This document shows, piece after piece, positions 12,401 to 21,900 of a DNA stretch of 64,000 nt. Where the stretch lies: positions 23,625,881 to 23,689,880 of the forward strand of contig OX328096.1 in assembly GCA_946811185.2 (NCBI GenBank), written 5' to 3'. The position numbers and the translations under genes are program-made. Under the pieces are notes generated by a model that was not told the origin of the DNA, ran no database searches, and worked only from the letters and a program-made list of their open reading frames with translations. Numbering within the stretch: position 1 is the first letter of the stretch; each line of letters opens with the position of its first letter. Source of the DNA: Hippopus hippopus (Eukaryota; Mollusca; Bivalvia; Cardiida; Cardiidae).

Positions 12401-15216
12401 TTATAAAGTGTCCATGGAAAATTTTCATAAATTTACTGGAGGTATAGATTGAGATTAGACTCAGACCACAAAGAACATGCAGTCTAATCTTGGATCAACT
12501 CCGCCAGATACCTAAGGATGATTATACTCTGCCTAAAACCCTGGTCACATATTCAGGGAAGACCACCACGGAAGAGCTACGGATTCATTCCGGCATCCTC
12601 CGTAACTACTCGTACTGGTCAGTAGCTCTCCGTATTGTAACCGTAGTCATTCATAGTAGTCCTTGTATATCCTTAGCGATCCTTGACAATTTTTGAACTA
12701 CATGCACAAAAAATTGCTATGGATCAAACAACAGCAGCGTATCCTTACAAGTGCGTATTAGACCGTACTGATACGTTCTGGTCTGTATGAAAACCTTATC
12801 AGTCTGTACTTATTTGTAGGCCCAAAATTGTCAAGGATTTCTATGGTTTGATACGGAGAACTACGTATTAGTACGGTTACACTACGTATTAGCTGCGGTT
12901 ATGATACGGATTTGTTACGGAAAGTCACAATCTTTATACGTTGTACTACGGACAGGCAGGGATTCGCACGGTCTTTTACGGTTTACTACGTTGCAACATG
13001 ACACAGTACGGAATTGTACAGACCGCAACTGTTTGGTAGGATAAATTCAGTATCATGTACTTCAACAAGGGTATAAATACTCCCTCTTTGTAGGACACAA
13101 CGTAATTGCGTTTTGTCGTTGAGTTCACAATCATAAATCGTCAACAAATGGTGTTTGCAACAAATTGGCTGCAATTGGATATTGATATGGCACAAAATGC
13201 CAAGGCACTGGTCGAGCTGCTTGATGACATACATAGAGGTAATAATTATATTAATATCGTACCTTTAGTAATACCTTTACATTTAAGGTTACATATTTTC
13301 CAAAACATTGTACGAAACTGAATAAACATCAGCTTATAATGTGACATTCTATCAAAACAACGATGCTAAAGATGCAGGTAAAAAGATCAAATAATACTAG
13401 TAAATAAAACCGCCTCCGTTTCTGGTGGTTCAGGCGTCCCCCAACGGAATGGGAGGTCGAAGGTTGGAGCCCAGCCAGGAGCTTGTTCTGATATGGCTGG
13501 TTGGTTGGTGAACCGCCAGCTAGTTAAATGTATGGTTACTGATTGCCTGCCTGCCTGGTATAAAGGATAGGAATCGGGAGTAAAGATGCACAGAGAATGA
13601 GGTGTCTCATACGCCTGGGAGGCTGGGCTTTCCAATATGGGTGATACTATAATAAACAAGCACTTTACTTTACTTTTAAAACATAAACATTCACGAAAAT
13701 TAGTGTAATTGTGAAATAAACAGCAGATTTTATTAATAGAAGAGAAACGTTATTGATCAATATTTTACATGAACCCTTTCCCATTCAATCCCTTGTTTTT
13801 GTGGGTCTGCAACAGACAACTTAAGAAAACATTGTAGGAAATCGAGAAATTGCTCAAAATGAGCAATTTTTCCATTTCCCACAATGTTTTCTACCTTATT
13901 GTAGAACTAAAGCTCATTTGCACCAATTTTACAATTGTCATCTGCAGATGCTTTCAATTTGGAGGAGGCCAAAATTTGTCAACTGGTAATGGGTTAATGA
14001 TTACATTAATCAGGTAATAGAGGACAGAGGAGATGGTGGACTAGAGATTGGCTTTTACGAAGACCCCTTCAAGGCCAGTATGAGGCTCTCATGGCCGAAC
14101 TTGTTGCTGAAGATCCGGCGGCATACAGGAACTTCATTACAATCGGGCCTTATATGTTTCAAGAACTTCTACATGTTGTTGGTCCAAGGATAACGAAGAA
14201 AGCTGGTGCAGACAGCCAGTCAATCCTGGATTGAAGTTGGCAATTGCCTTGAGATACTTGGCCACAGGGGACAGTTACCGGATGTTGATGTATGGTTTTC
14301 GTGTTGCACACAATACAATCAGTGGTGCGGAATGCTAAATCGTGGTAGGTCCGTATCGATCCGTGGCGATTCATACTACTCCGTATCAGACCGTTCTTAT
14401 TCGTACTAACGCATACTTATACTGTAGCAAACCGTAGTGTATCCGTAGTACAATATCATCCTGATTCGTGTCGATTCGTATTAACAACCCATGTTGAACC
14501 GTAACAATCCGTATCTCTCCTGGGGCTTTTACCTACATTTTGGCAGTAGATCCGTCGAGCTCCGTACTCACACCGTTGTGTATCCTTATTGGAACGGTAG
14601 CGGACTACGGAATTTGACATTTCAGTAGTCATCCGTGATCGATTAGACCGTAGCTCTTCCTTGGCGGTTCTCCATGAATGTGTGACCATGCCATAAAAAA
14701 GCCTTGAAACAGATCTACATTGTATCTTGGTCATGTCTACTGATTGTATTGCGAAACACCACTCGGAGCATTGTCATGAATTAATGAATTTCTACCAATG
14801 AGCAATTACTCCTTTTTCAACACTTTTCAAATCTGGAATGACTTAACCCATAGTTCATGTGGGATGTTTTCCAAGTCTCTAGGTGAAAATTTATTTCAGG
14901 AGGTAATGTGTTAATCCTTTACCAAAGAATCCTGTGGTTAAACAACCCCGAGGAGGGTTTTTGAAAACATTTTGGGAAAAGAAGAAAATGCTGGTAACCA
15001 GCATTGTCTCCTTTTCCCACAATGTTTTTTTACCATATCAAAGACAGATATCATCTTATCAGCTACATAGAATTTGTCATCTGTAAATGCCTTCAATTTA
15101 AACAAGTCTAAAAGTTTGTGGTGAACATTTTATAGTGTGTTGCTTTGTGTGTTTCAGCTTCAGGAGAAGCAAATCCTATCACAGAACCTTTTATGGTCAG
15201 AGGTGGAAGACAATGA
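6476..15216 (+). CDS. CEP20: CEP20 / FOPNL (FOR20), centrosomal protein 20
   Basis: Small centriolar-satellite and basal-body protein of the FOP family, needed for ciliogenesis. Exons: 6476-6503, 9168-9365, 10512-10596, 11332-11453 and 15158-15216, which join to 492 bases (163 aa; human has 174). Exon 2 carries the family block GVLGQIKARIRAEVFNSLDD and the LisH dimerisation motif ELIREYLEFNKYKYSASVL (about residues 54-73), continuing ESGQP in exon 3. VPLLYGLVAQFM in exon 4 matches human IPLLYGILAHFL. Exon 1 (MSSTQDLKE) is short; it lines up with human MATVAELKA and supplies the G that completes the codon of exon 2. Its donor GTTTGG is weak. Exon 5 (ASGEANPITEPF) is inferred from an acceptor in the right phase. 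Without it the frame reads through the exon 4 donor into a MITE and stops at 11509. The gene diverges from NOL11. Its introns hold hAT, MITE and SINE copies and one Harbinger-like element. Confidence 0.92.
7038..7768. mobile_element. hAT-like element with CAGGGTTCGAA ends
   Basis: Starts CAGGGTTCGAAATTCCCAC and ends GAAATTCGAACCCTG. Motifs such as AATGCGAGT recur near both ends. No transposase remains and no clear target duplication is visible. A truncated relative lies at 34653-35087. CEP20 intron 1. Confidence 0.75.
8222..8350 (-). mobile_element. SINE fragment
   Basis: ATGAGGCTAGGGCTCTGAAG and ACACTCCCACAAAGA match the copy at 20290-20470. The tRNA-like head is missing. Confidence 0.5.
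8463..8686 (+). mobile_element. TTAA-MITE, full length
   Basis: TTAACCCTTTACAAGACAAT to TTTTGGTAAAGAGTTAA. The hairpin arms have a few mismatches. CEP20 intron 1. Confidence 0.9.
8763..8876 (+). mobile_element. TTAA-MITE, internally deleted
   Basis: CCCTTTACTAAACAATCCCA, then GCTTTTGAAAACTTAATAAT and CCCTTTCAGTTAC. The hairpin and right end are lost. Confidence 0.7.
8878..9094 (+). mobile_element. TTAA-MITE, hairpin loop deleted
   Basis: TTAACTCTTTACCACACAAT to GTGGTAAAGAGTTAA. GGAGAAAATG runs straight into CATTTTCTC, so the loop CTGGTAACCAG is missing. CEP20 intron 1. Confidence 0.9.
9096..9152 (+). mobile_element. TTAA-MITE right-end fragment beside CEP20 exon 2
   Basis: GTCGAATCTAAAATGTTATT then GTTTGGTAAAGAGTTT, only 15 bp before the acceptor AG (9166-9167). 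The MITE end therefore forms the branch-point region of intron 1. Confidence 0.7.
9683..9909 (-). mobile_element. TTAA-MITE, full length
   Basis: TTAACCCTTTCCCAAACGAC to TTTGGTAAAGGGTTAA. The hairpin is near perfect around CTGGTTACCAG. CEP20 intron 2. Confidence 0.9.
10018..10244 (+). mobile_element. TTAA-MITE, full length
   Basis: TTAACCCTTTCCCACACAAT to TTTGGTAAAGAGTTAA. CEP20 intron 2. Confidence 0.92.
10341..10435 (+). mobile_element. TTAA-MITE, left half
   Basis: TTAACCCTTTGCCGAACAAT up to TGGTAACCAGC; the second arm is absent. It ends 77 bp before CEP20 exon 3. Confidence 0.8.
10700..10826 (-). mobile_element. TTAA-MITE, partial
   Basis: Decayed hairpin (ATGTTGCCAGTTACTAGCAT), then CAGGGTCAGTAGAATTGGGA and CTGGTAATGGATTA. 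CEP20 intron 3. Confidence 0.75.
11041..11272. mobile_element. Chimeric TTAA-MITE, two outer ends of the same type
   Basis: Begins with the ACAATCTCAAG left arm and ends with the inverted form of that arm (GTGATTATGTGGTATAGGGT). A second hairpin begins mid-way (GGTAGAATACCTTGTGGG). It looks like two copies joined head to head with the other ends deleted. CEP20 intron 3. Confidence 0.7.
11463..11942 (+). mobile_element. TTAA-MITE beside the CEP20 exon 4 donor, split by a SINE
   Basis: The MITE occupies 11463-11509 and 11746-11942. Its TTAA lies at intron positions +10 to +13 after the exon 4 donor. The hairpin loop reads CTAGTATATACTAG. The interrupting SINE is flanked by TGATGAAAGGGCTT and TGATGAATGGGCTT. 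Confidence 0.8.
11510..11745 (-). mobile_element. SINE (AATC-tail family), head truncated
   Basis: Body resembles the SINE at 47500-47795 on the opposite strand: TATCGTGGCAGGCAGCG, GCACAATATTCTTCCCAAGC and AGAGGAATGAATCCTGTCAC. The tRNA-like head is missing. A 13-14 bp near-identical target duplication inside a TTAA-MITE marks it as a retroposed copy. Confidence 0.75.
12102..12305 (-). mobile_element. TTAA-MITE, end eroded
   Basis: CTCTACAAACGACAAAATTT, a hairpin at AAATGCTGGTTACCAGCG, and GAATTGTGTGGTAATCC. CEP20 intron 4. Confidence 0.8.
12590..13015. repeat. CGTA-rich subterminal repeats, left side
   Basis: Dense, irregular array of CCGTA, TACGG, CGTACT and CTACGTA in both orientations, at spacings of about 10-25 bp. 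A matching block lies at 14340-14660. Such arrays can be transposase-binding sites; that role is inferred. Confidence 0.65.
13411..13676 (+). mobile_element. tRNA-derived SINE inside the Harbinger element
   Basis: The head CGCCTCCGTTTCTGGTGGTT contains an A-box-like stretch, and GGTCGAAGGTTGGAGCCC is a B box with one change. The tail ends in ACTTTACTTTAC. It differs from the AATC-tail SINEs. Not a functional tRNA. Confidence 0.7.
13770..13997 (+). mobile_element. TTAA-MITE in the Harbinger transposase intron
   Basis: GAACCCTTTCCCATTCAATC to CTGGTAATGGGTTAA, with a perfect inner loop CAAAATGAGCAATTT. It ends 25 bp before transposase exon 2. Confidence 0.85.
14910..15131 (+). mobile_element. 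TTAA-MITE just before CEP20 exon 5
   Basis: TTAATCCTTTACCAAAGAAT to AAGTTTGTGGTGAAC. It ends about 27 bp before the exon, so it borders the branch-point region. Confidence 0.85.
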
Positions 15217-15250
15217 TGTTTAGTGGGAAATGTGATTACCGCAGTAGATT

Positions 15251-15480
15251 TTTAACCTTTTCCCAAATGGCAAATTTTGGACCAGACCAAATTGAAAGCA
15301 TTTTGCAGATGACAAATTAACGGTTGCTAAAAAGATGATTTTTCTATATGATAGGGTAGAAAATATTGTAGGAAAAGGAGAAAATGCTGGTTACCAACAT
15401 TTTCTCCTTTGCCCACAATGTTTTCAAAAGGCTTCTATTCCTGACCCGTAAAAACCAGGGATTGTTTGGGAAATGGTTAA
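15251..15480 (-). mobile_element. TTAA-MITE in the CEP20 3' region
   Basis: TTTAACCTTTTCCCAAATGG to TTTGGGAAATGGTTAA, starting 35 bp after the CEP20 stop. It is probably transcribed as part of the 3' UTR; no AATAAA is seen before it. Confidence 0.88.
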
Positions 15481-15940
15481 GGAGCCCGTGTGAATTTGAA
15501 AAAGTGATTGCAATGTTTGGCATTATTACTGCCCAGTAAATGAGTTTGACTCAATATGGGCTGAATGTAAGCTGACAGTAAATAAGGTCACTCTGGTCAT
15601 GATTGATTGAGTTCCAGATGGTTTAGAATTAAGATTAGGTAGCATGTTCTGTACAATACCATCTTGACTTATATCTCACTCATGATTGTAATCCATGTCA
15701 GTATAAGGACTAATAGCTTAAACTAAATTTATTATAAGAATATGAAGAAATCAACATCCTGTGGTTTGGTCTTACCCACAGCCAGAGATTAGTGTCAGAT
15801 CTTGTGAATTAAGCTTTTTTTTTTTTCCCTGAAGCCGATGACTTTTTTCTATCTTGCAGCAGGCTACCTTTAAAAATGTTGCTATTGGAGAAACTGCTAG
15901 TAAAACCAGTTGCCACAGTGCTTTTACTTGGATTGATCAT

Positions 15941-16241
15941 TATACCCCCGCAAAACAAATGTTTTCGGGGGTATACTGAAATCAAACTGTCTGTCTCTGT
16001 GTGTGTGTCTGTCCGTGTGTCCATCTGTGTACAAAATACTAGTAATTTTATGTCGTGAACTCCTCCTACAGTCTTGCTGTTATTGTATTGAAAGTTTGTT
16101 GATACATTGATCGTATACTGAAGTTGTGCAAGACGCAGTTTTCAATCATCTACTCCCTATGATTCAAGAGTAATCTCCCCTTGAACTTAGAAAATTTTTT
16201 GTTAAATTGCCTGTTTCTATCAAAGTGCTGGCAGGGGTATT
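15941..16241. mobile_element. Inverted-end element with GTCT microsatellite (CCCCCG type)
   Basis: ATACCCCCGCAAAACAAATG then TTTTCGGGGGTATA form a terminal hairpin. TGTCTGTCTCTGTGTG and GTCTGTCCGTGTGTCC follow, then TATTGAAAGTTTGTTGATAC, and the end is GGCAGGGGTATTA. Confidence 0.7.
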
Positions 16242-16287
16242 AAGTCACATTCAGTGACAGCTCTAGTTTGTTCATCTTTCTTATAGT

Positions 16288-16557
16288 CTATATGAGTGGC
16301 ACTCTTGCAAAAGAGGTTTTATGCATATTTGTAACGCATTATACCTTACAAGGTGTAACTTAATAATGAATCCATGAATTCCAGTTTGTACACAATCAAC
16401 TGAATCATGAGGTGGAATGGTCCTTTGACATCCAGAAAACATACAAATAGTAAAAGGTTTCAATCCATGTAAGCCTGTGTAGACTGCATAGGCTGACATG
16501 TGTTAATATATTTTGCAAATACTTTAAACCCCTTTTCTCAGAGCTTTGCCCATATAT
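16288..16557. mobile_element. GCATTAA element, copy of a head-to-head pair
   Basis: TATATGAGTGGCACTCTTGC to TCAGAGCTTTGCCCATATAT. It abuts the next copy, which lies in opposite orientation. Confidence 0.8.
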
Positions 16558-16822
16558 AAGCCGTGGTTTGTGAAAAGTGGGCTTAATGCATCTGCGAAAA
16601 GTATGGACCCAGGTCAGCCTGTGCAGTCCGCGCAGGCCGACCTGGGCTGAAACTTTTCTCTATTAGTCAATTTTCTGTATGTCCTAGCACCAGTTTACCT
16701 CAAGATTAAGTTGGTTGTTAAAGAAGTAGCTATTATGGCTCTATAATTGTGTCAAGGCTTGATTGGTATCATGCATCTCGGAGATGCATTAAGCCCCCTT
16801 TTCAGAGCGTGGCTCATATATT
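16556..16822. mobile_element. GCATTAA element, well preserved
   Basis: TATATAAGCCGTGGTTTGTG to AGAGCGTGGCTCATATA, with inner palindrome CCCAGGTCAGCCTGTGCAG and GCGCAGGCCGACCTGGG. Confidence 0.85.
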
Positions 16823-16878
16823 TTTAATACATGGATGTTTTTTGTCTGCTGCAAAATTGTTTCAGAATTAAATATGTC

Positions 16879-17106
16879 TAAACCCTTTACCACACAATCC
16901 CGAGTTTAAATGACCCAGAATAAGAAAGTTTTTGAAAACATTGTGGGAAAAGAAGGAATTGCTGGAAACCAGGATTTTCTCCTTTTCTCACAATGTTCTC
17001 TACCCTTTCAAAAACAAAATCCATTAATTGACCGATATTTAATTTGTCTTCTGCAATTGCTTTCAATTTGGACCAGTCTGAGGTTTTGTCATTTGGTAAA
17101 GAGTTA
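16879..17106 (+). mobile_element. TTAA-MITE, full length
   Basis: TAAACCCTTTACCACACAAT to TTTGGTAAAGAGTTAA. Intergenic. Confidence 0.92.
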
Positions 17107-17508
17107 AGGAAAAGGTCGGTATTTATAGTTGGTAATGGAGACAGTTCCAATGAGTACCAACAACATAATGGCTTCAGAATATGAACACAGTCTTGTTTCC
17201 AGAACATTGGTTTCTCTGTTTTAATATGCCAAACCTCCACTTTTGAAGTGAGCAACATTTTGTATGTGTATATACTGAACCAAGGTAGTTTCCATGTAAC
17301 ATCTATCATACCAATGCAACCAGCATTCATCATTATGTTAATTAAACTCATTGTGTCATTAAACTGAAGGCAACACACAATATTTCCTGCATAAATAAGC
17401 TATGTGCTACACTTTATTGGTCACTCAACTGGTGAACTGAAACAAATTTGCAACAGACAATACTGAAACAAACTGATGAAATCTGAATAATAACCATGAA
17501 TTAGGGTT

Positions 17509-17733
17509 TAACTCTTTACCACAAAATCCTGTGTTTAACGATCCTAGGGAAAACAGCTTTTGAAAACATTATGGAAAATAGAGAAAATGCTTATAACCAG
17601 CATTTTCTCCTTTTCCCACAATGTTTTTTATCGGATCAAAGACAAAAACCTTGATTTGAGCCACATTGAATCTGTTATCTGCAAATGATTTTAATTTGGA
17701 CTAGCTGAAAATACTGTCGCCTGATAAAGAGTT
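17509..17733 (+). mobile_element. TTAA-MITE, full length
   Basis: TTTAACTCTTTACCACAAAA to CTGATAAAGAGTTAA. Intergenic. Confidence 0.9.
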
Positions 17734-17849
17734 AATATATGTTATAAATCATGGCTAAAGGTGAAACTGTTCTGGATGAGCAAACTCTGTTTCTCATACT
17801 GTTTGCAAAAGTGGTCAACTGCATAAAAAGTCATATTCTGGGGCTTTAG

Positions 17850-18075
17850 TTAACTCTTTACCAGACCTCAAAATTTTAGACTTATCAAAATTGAAAGTAT
17901 TTGCATACAACACATAAAATACGGCTCAAATGATGGAATTTGTCTTTAAAAGGTTAAAAACATGGATTGAAAAGGAGAAAATACTGTTTCCCCGCATTTT
18001 CACCTTTTCCCACAGTATTTTCTAAAGCTTTTCTACTCGTAGTTGTTAAACTAGGGATTTTGTGGTTAACAGTAA
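17850..18075 (-). mobile_element. TTAA-MITE, full length
   Basis: TTAACTCTTTACCAGACCTC to GATTTTGTGGTTAACAG. The hairpin has several mismatches. Intergenic. Confidence 0.85.
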
Positions 18076-18342
18076 ATAGGCTTAGGGTATCAACATTATG
18101 TCAAGATGTATTTGAACCATTTCTTTTAGTACAGTGTACATAGAAAAATGTTGTGAATTCTTCTTGTTCACTTAATATACTGTATTGAATTATCTATCAT
18201 CGTAAGTTGTTAAATAAACTTTTGAAAGTCGAGGCCCATATTATTTTATTTATTCTAGAAATCTGTTGTTTAGTAAAAAGATTATTGTATTATAAAATAC
18301 AACACTTACGCCATGATAAGTTCAAACTCGTCCATGCACGGC

Positions 18343-18455
18343 ATTAACCTTTTACTACTAAATCACGAGATTAAACTGTTTTGAGAAAGAAGGCTTTTGA
18401 AAACCTTGTTGGAAAAAGAGAAAACGCTGGTGACCATTATTTTCTCCTTTTGCTG
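18343..18455 (+). mobile_element. TTAA-MITE, left half
   Basis: TTAACCTTTTACTACTAAAT through a decayed hairpin to TTCTCCTTTTGC. GCAGTCTGATCTTGATCTAC of another short repeat follows. Confidence 0.75.
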
Positions 18456-18927
18456 CATGCTCTGTGCAGTCTGATCTTGATCTACACTGTCGGCAAAAGG
18501 TCCTTGAGTTGTGCTTAGCTGCATAAGCGCTATTACCCAGTTTCTGTGCTGTACATAATCTACAAAAACCTGTAGCATAATATCTTTTCTCTAGGAGTCA
18601 AAAATAAATTTTCTATTCATAGGCAAAAAAGAAAACGAGCTTTCGAGAAGTTTACCTTTAATATCACTTGTACAGTGTCTTCAGAAATTACGTATACATT
18701 TTTCGATCATTGCTGAGAGCTGCACAATCTCAGATTCATGTACAGTTATGTAACATCTAGTTCATTTTGGATGTCACAAATTAAATCTGTAATTATTTTA
18801 TACATAAAAAATGCAGCAGTCTGTAAATGAAGTTGGCCTAAGACATACTGTGAAAGATTAACATAAACATTTGCACTGAAGGAAAGCACTACTCAATGGA
18901 AAATCCAGTAAAAGTACATAGTATGTA

Positions 18928-21900
18928 TCAAGCAAGTTTATGGACCATTTCCTCTTTTGTAATCAAGTGATTTGTTTTATTTACAAGTTGCATCAGTGTA
19001 TTAATATTGTGAGACCAGTCATTTAGAATGTCATTTGGATCTTTCTGCTGGGTGAAATTCACTATCCCTTCAAGGCGGTCAATTTTCGCTTGGACTGTCT
19101 TGTTAACAACCAGATTGGACAAAAATTCCTCTATCTCCTGGAAAATAAAGCAATAATCATTGGTCAAAACTGTTCCATCTTTTTGTCTTCACACAACATT
19201 CCTTCTCATATGGCTCATACAGGAGTACATCTAGTTCAAATTTGTTTTGTCTAGAACTGCATGGACATATTTTTGTATAACCACTAACAGCTTGAATATA
19301 ATTATCTAAATTCATAATAGGAAGATTCTTCAGAGTTCTACGGAGTGTTCCTGAAACATGTGAATCAGGTGATTTACATTACAAAGAAGCAGGCAAAATA
19401 CTTTTGCAAAAGAACATACTGCTTGGTACAAGCAGGTTTTTTAAACTACATGACTGTAGTCTGCTGTGAGACAAAGAAAGTTTTATGGATTTCCAAATAT
19501 TATTAAGATCCTGGGCCCCATTGTACTACGGTAGTCACGCACAAAATTTTCATAAGTTTTTACATAACTCTAAAGAAAATATGTAAGTGTGTTTTACTGA
19601 AAATGTTTGTAACTGTTTCAAGCGCAAGTTTTTGTGTAACTTTACCAACAAAAAAACCTGCCGTAACTTTTGCATATGTATTGCCAATATCAGAGGTGCT
19701 TCAAACTAGTTAGAATAATTAAACGAGAACCAAAAGAAATAAAAATATGGATTGGCGAAGTACAGAATTTGATGGAATAAGATCGTTCTGGATGATATCT
19801 AGTTCTAAATAAGGAATTTTATGCAGCTTTTAAACACTATTTTCTCACTGTTGCATGAAGGCCATGGCACATTTTATGGATGTTTCAAGTGTTTCGTCAG
19901 CATTAGGGTATGGCCCCACAATGCCCTGCAGAAGAAAATTTCATGTTAACGGTGATTCCACTGAGGATCGAACCCACAAACTATAAATTAAATAAGGAAT
20001 CCAACAATGCATAAGTATGGAGCCTTGGACGAAGCTTCCAATGTCGCTGGTCAATAATTATATCATTTTATTAGGTAACAAATAACATTTTTTCGTTACA
20101 TCTATACCCTTTTCCTTTATGTCACAAATTAAACAAGACCAAGTTAGCCTTGGATTAAAGAAAAGACTAGCAATGCAGAAGGTCATTCGTTATTCTGGTG
20201 TTATCTTCATGTTTAAAGAGAGGTGTCGCTAGAAGTTTATAGAACATATTTAAATTGATTGATTAAAAAGTGTTTTCACAAATTTGAACATCATTTCAGT
20301 CATATCATACCTGTTTATGTCCTTGATTTCACAAGTGCTAGGCTACGGCTCTGAAATGTCTTGCCCAAGCACACTCCCTCGAAAGACCCAGTGCTTCGAG
20401 TGAGGATCAAACTCAGAACTTCCAGGCTTAGAGCTCTACACTCAACTACCAAACCATACCGGAAGCCAAACACTTTCTAATCCATTTCTTTGACAGAACA
20501 GAAAACATTGTGGGTACAGTAGAAAATGTTGGTTACCAGCATTTTCTACTTTTCCCACAATGTTTTCTGAAATTCAAGTGGCCTCTACCTAAGGGTCATT
20601 AAAACTTGGGGTTGCGTGATAAAGGGATAAAGACTGACAGTGACTGTCTGTTTGAACTTGGTTGATGGACCTTAAACAAAATATAAATTTGTAATTGAGG
20701 TGTCAGTTTTCACAGTGATTTTTAATGATATTGTATAATGTATTTTCATATATGTGTCATATTTAGGTATGTTTTAAGTCTGTTGTGTTTCTAATCAATC
20801 TTTTTTAACATTGTGGTAATGTTTGCAACAGTATGTACTATCTTGGAACAAATTCAGAAATATAATCATTAGTGGGTAGCTTTTTGACTGCTGTATTTAC
20901 ATATCATTACATGAAAGAGCGAACAATCCTCGGACGAAAAGTGAAGGACGAGGCTTGAAACAGGAAAATTGGCTTTCTTTACAGTATTTCCATACATGCA
21001 TCTATATCATTACTGAAATAAAGATAATTTAAGTCCACTCTCAAGTCATGTTAAGCACTGTGTATTCAGCTTTAGATAAAATTTTCTTCCTAGCGATTCC
21101 AGCGAGAAATCGGTGTCTGCCAATTCGCGAGTTACGAAAATTATTTATGAAAACACTTACGCAAGCTTTGTAAAATGCATGTAACTTCGTAACTTTTGCA
21201 TAAGTGAAAACTTGTGAAAAAACTCTAGTAAATGTTAGTAAAACGAGGCCCTGGTCTATAGTCTCAGTTTTGTTTCTTTGGAGTTGGTTACTTATGTAAG
21301 TTCAGTGGGTCCTACAGCTCATTACAATACAAATTATTCCAGCTTCAAAATGTTTACTTTTAATAATGATGTTTTCAACTCTTTGGCCTTTTTAATCTCA
21401 CTCCAACAGCTCAAAATATAAAACACTACAGCCTTGTAGAAAGGTAAACCATCACTGAACTGTCTACCTGTCCATATGTCAAAAACTTGAAACAGACCAA
21501 AAGGAGACACATCAGTAGGAAAGGAATACATTCTGATATGAAAAACAAAATGTCAAACACAGCAGTTGTTTGTTTGGTTGAATTCTTCCATAAAAGAATA
21601 TATATAGCAGGGCATGAAATGTAAATAATTGTTCAGCAAAGGATACAGGTAAAAGAGAAGCACACAACAGTCACTAGAGCTTGTAGCAAACTTACAGCTT
21701 CTGTTAAATCCAGCAACTCTCCCATTCTCCTCATTCTTATTCTAGTGTAGTATTTAGCCATCACCCTGATATTCTGTTTAAAAAAAAAAAAAATCCATAA
21801 AATTAATTCATTTTCTCCCAAATTTCTCTTTAAAAATAAAGAAATCCACATGATCAACTTATTTCCTCCAAAGACATCTAATAAGATGAGGGCAAGGCAT

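Larger units (their letters stand above)
13148..14330 (+). pseudogene. Harbinger transposase remnant (two exons)
   Basis: Exon 1 at 13148-13238 (MVFATNWLQL to LLDDIHR) ends at AG then GTAATA. Exon 2 from 14023 continues in phase with GQRRWWTRDWLLRRPLQGQY and PYMFQELLHVVGPRITKK, then hits a stop near 14234. After a frameshift the family motif LKLAIALRYLATGDSYRMLM and RVAHNTIS follows to about 14326. RRWW near the N terminus and the LRYLATGDSYR block are typical of PIF/Harbinger nucleases. The catalytic DDE region is missing, so the gene is dead. Confidence 0.8.
12537..14692. mobile_element. PIF/Harbinger-like DNA transposon, decayed
   Basis: The inverted termini share TGGTCACA, ATTCA and GGAAGAGCTACGG (12542-12582 against the complement of 14650-14689). 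They are flanked by TAA on both sides, as expected for Harbinger. Inside each end are several hundred bases of scrambled CCGTA/TACGG motifs. The centre keeps a two-exon transposase remnant whose intron received a SINE (13411-13676) and a TTAA-MITE (13770-13997). It lies in CEP20 intron 4. The length without later insertions is about 1.65 kb. Confidence 0.8.
15217..18927. other. Convergent gap between CEP20 and PSMD12
   Basis: 3.7 kb without a recognisable gene. It holds the two 3' ends, five TTAA-MITE copies, one inverted-end microsatellite element and a head-to-head pair of GCATTAA elements. The candidate PSMD12 poly(A) signal ATTAAA is at 18662-18657 on the minus strand. I see nothing further in 15500-15930 or 18080-18340. 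Confidence 0.6.
19511..21253. mobile_element. hAT-like element with nested SINE and MITE
   Basis: CTGGGCCCCATTGTACTACG at the left and the inverse of CAGGGCCTCGTTTTACTA at the right. CGTAACTTTTGCATA-like blocks occur near both ends. No target duplication is visible. Later insertions at 20290-20470 (SINE) and 20478-20628 (MITE) enlarged it. PSMD12 intron 10. Confidence 0.65.

Noticed and set aside
14456..14734. 92-residue minus-strand open frame
   Set aside because: A product of the CGTA-rich subterminal repeats of the Harbinger-like element.
16887..17378. 163-residue minus-strand open frame
   Set aside because: Its C-terminal half is a TTAA-MITE translated, the rest shows no family or splice context.
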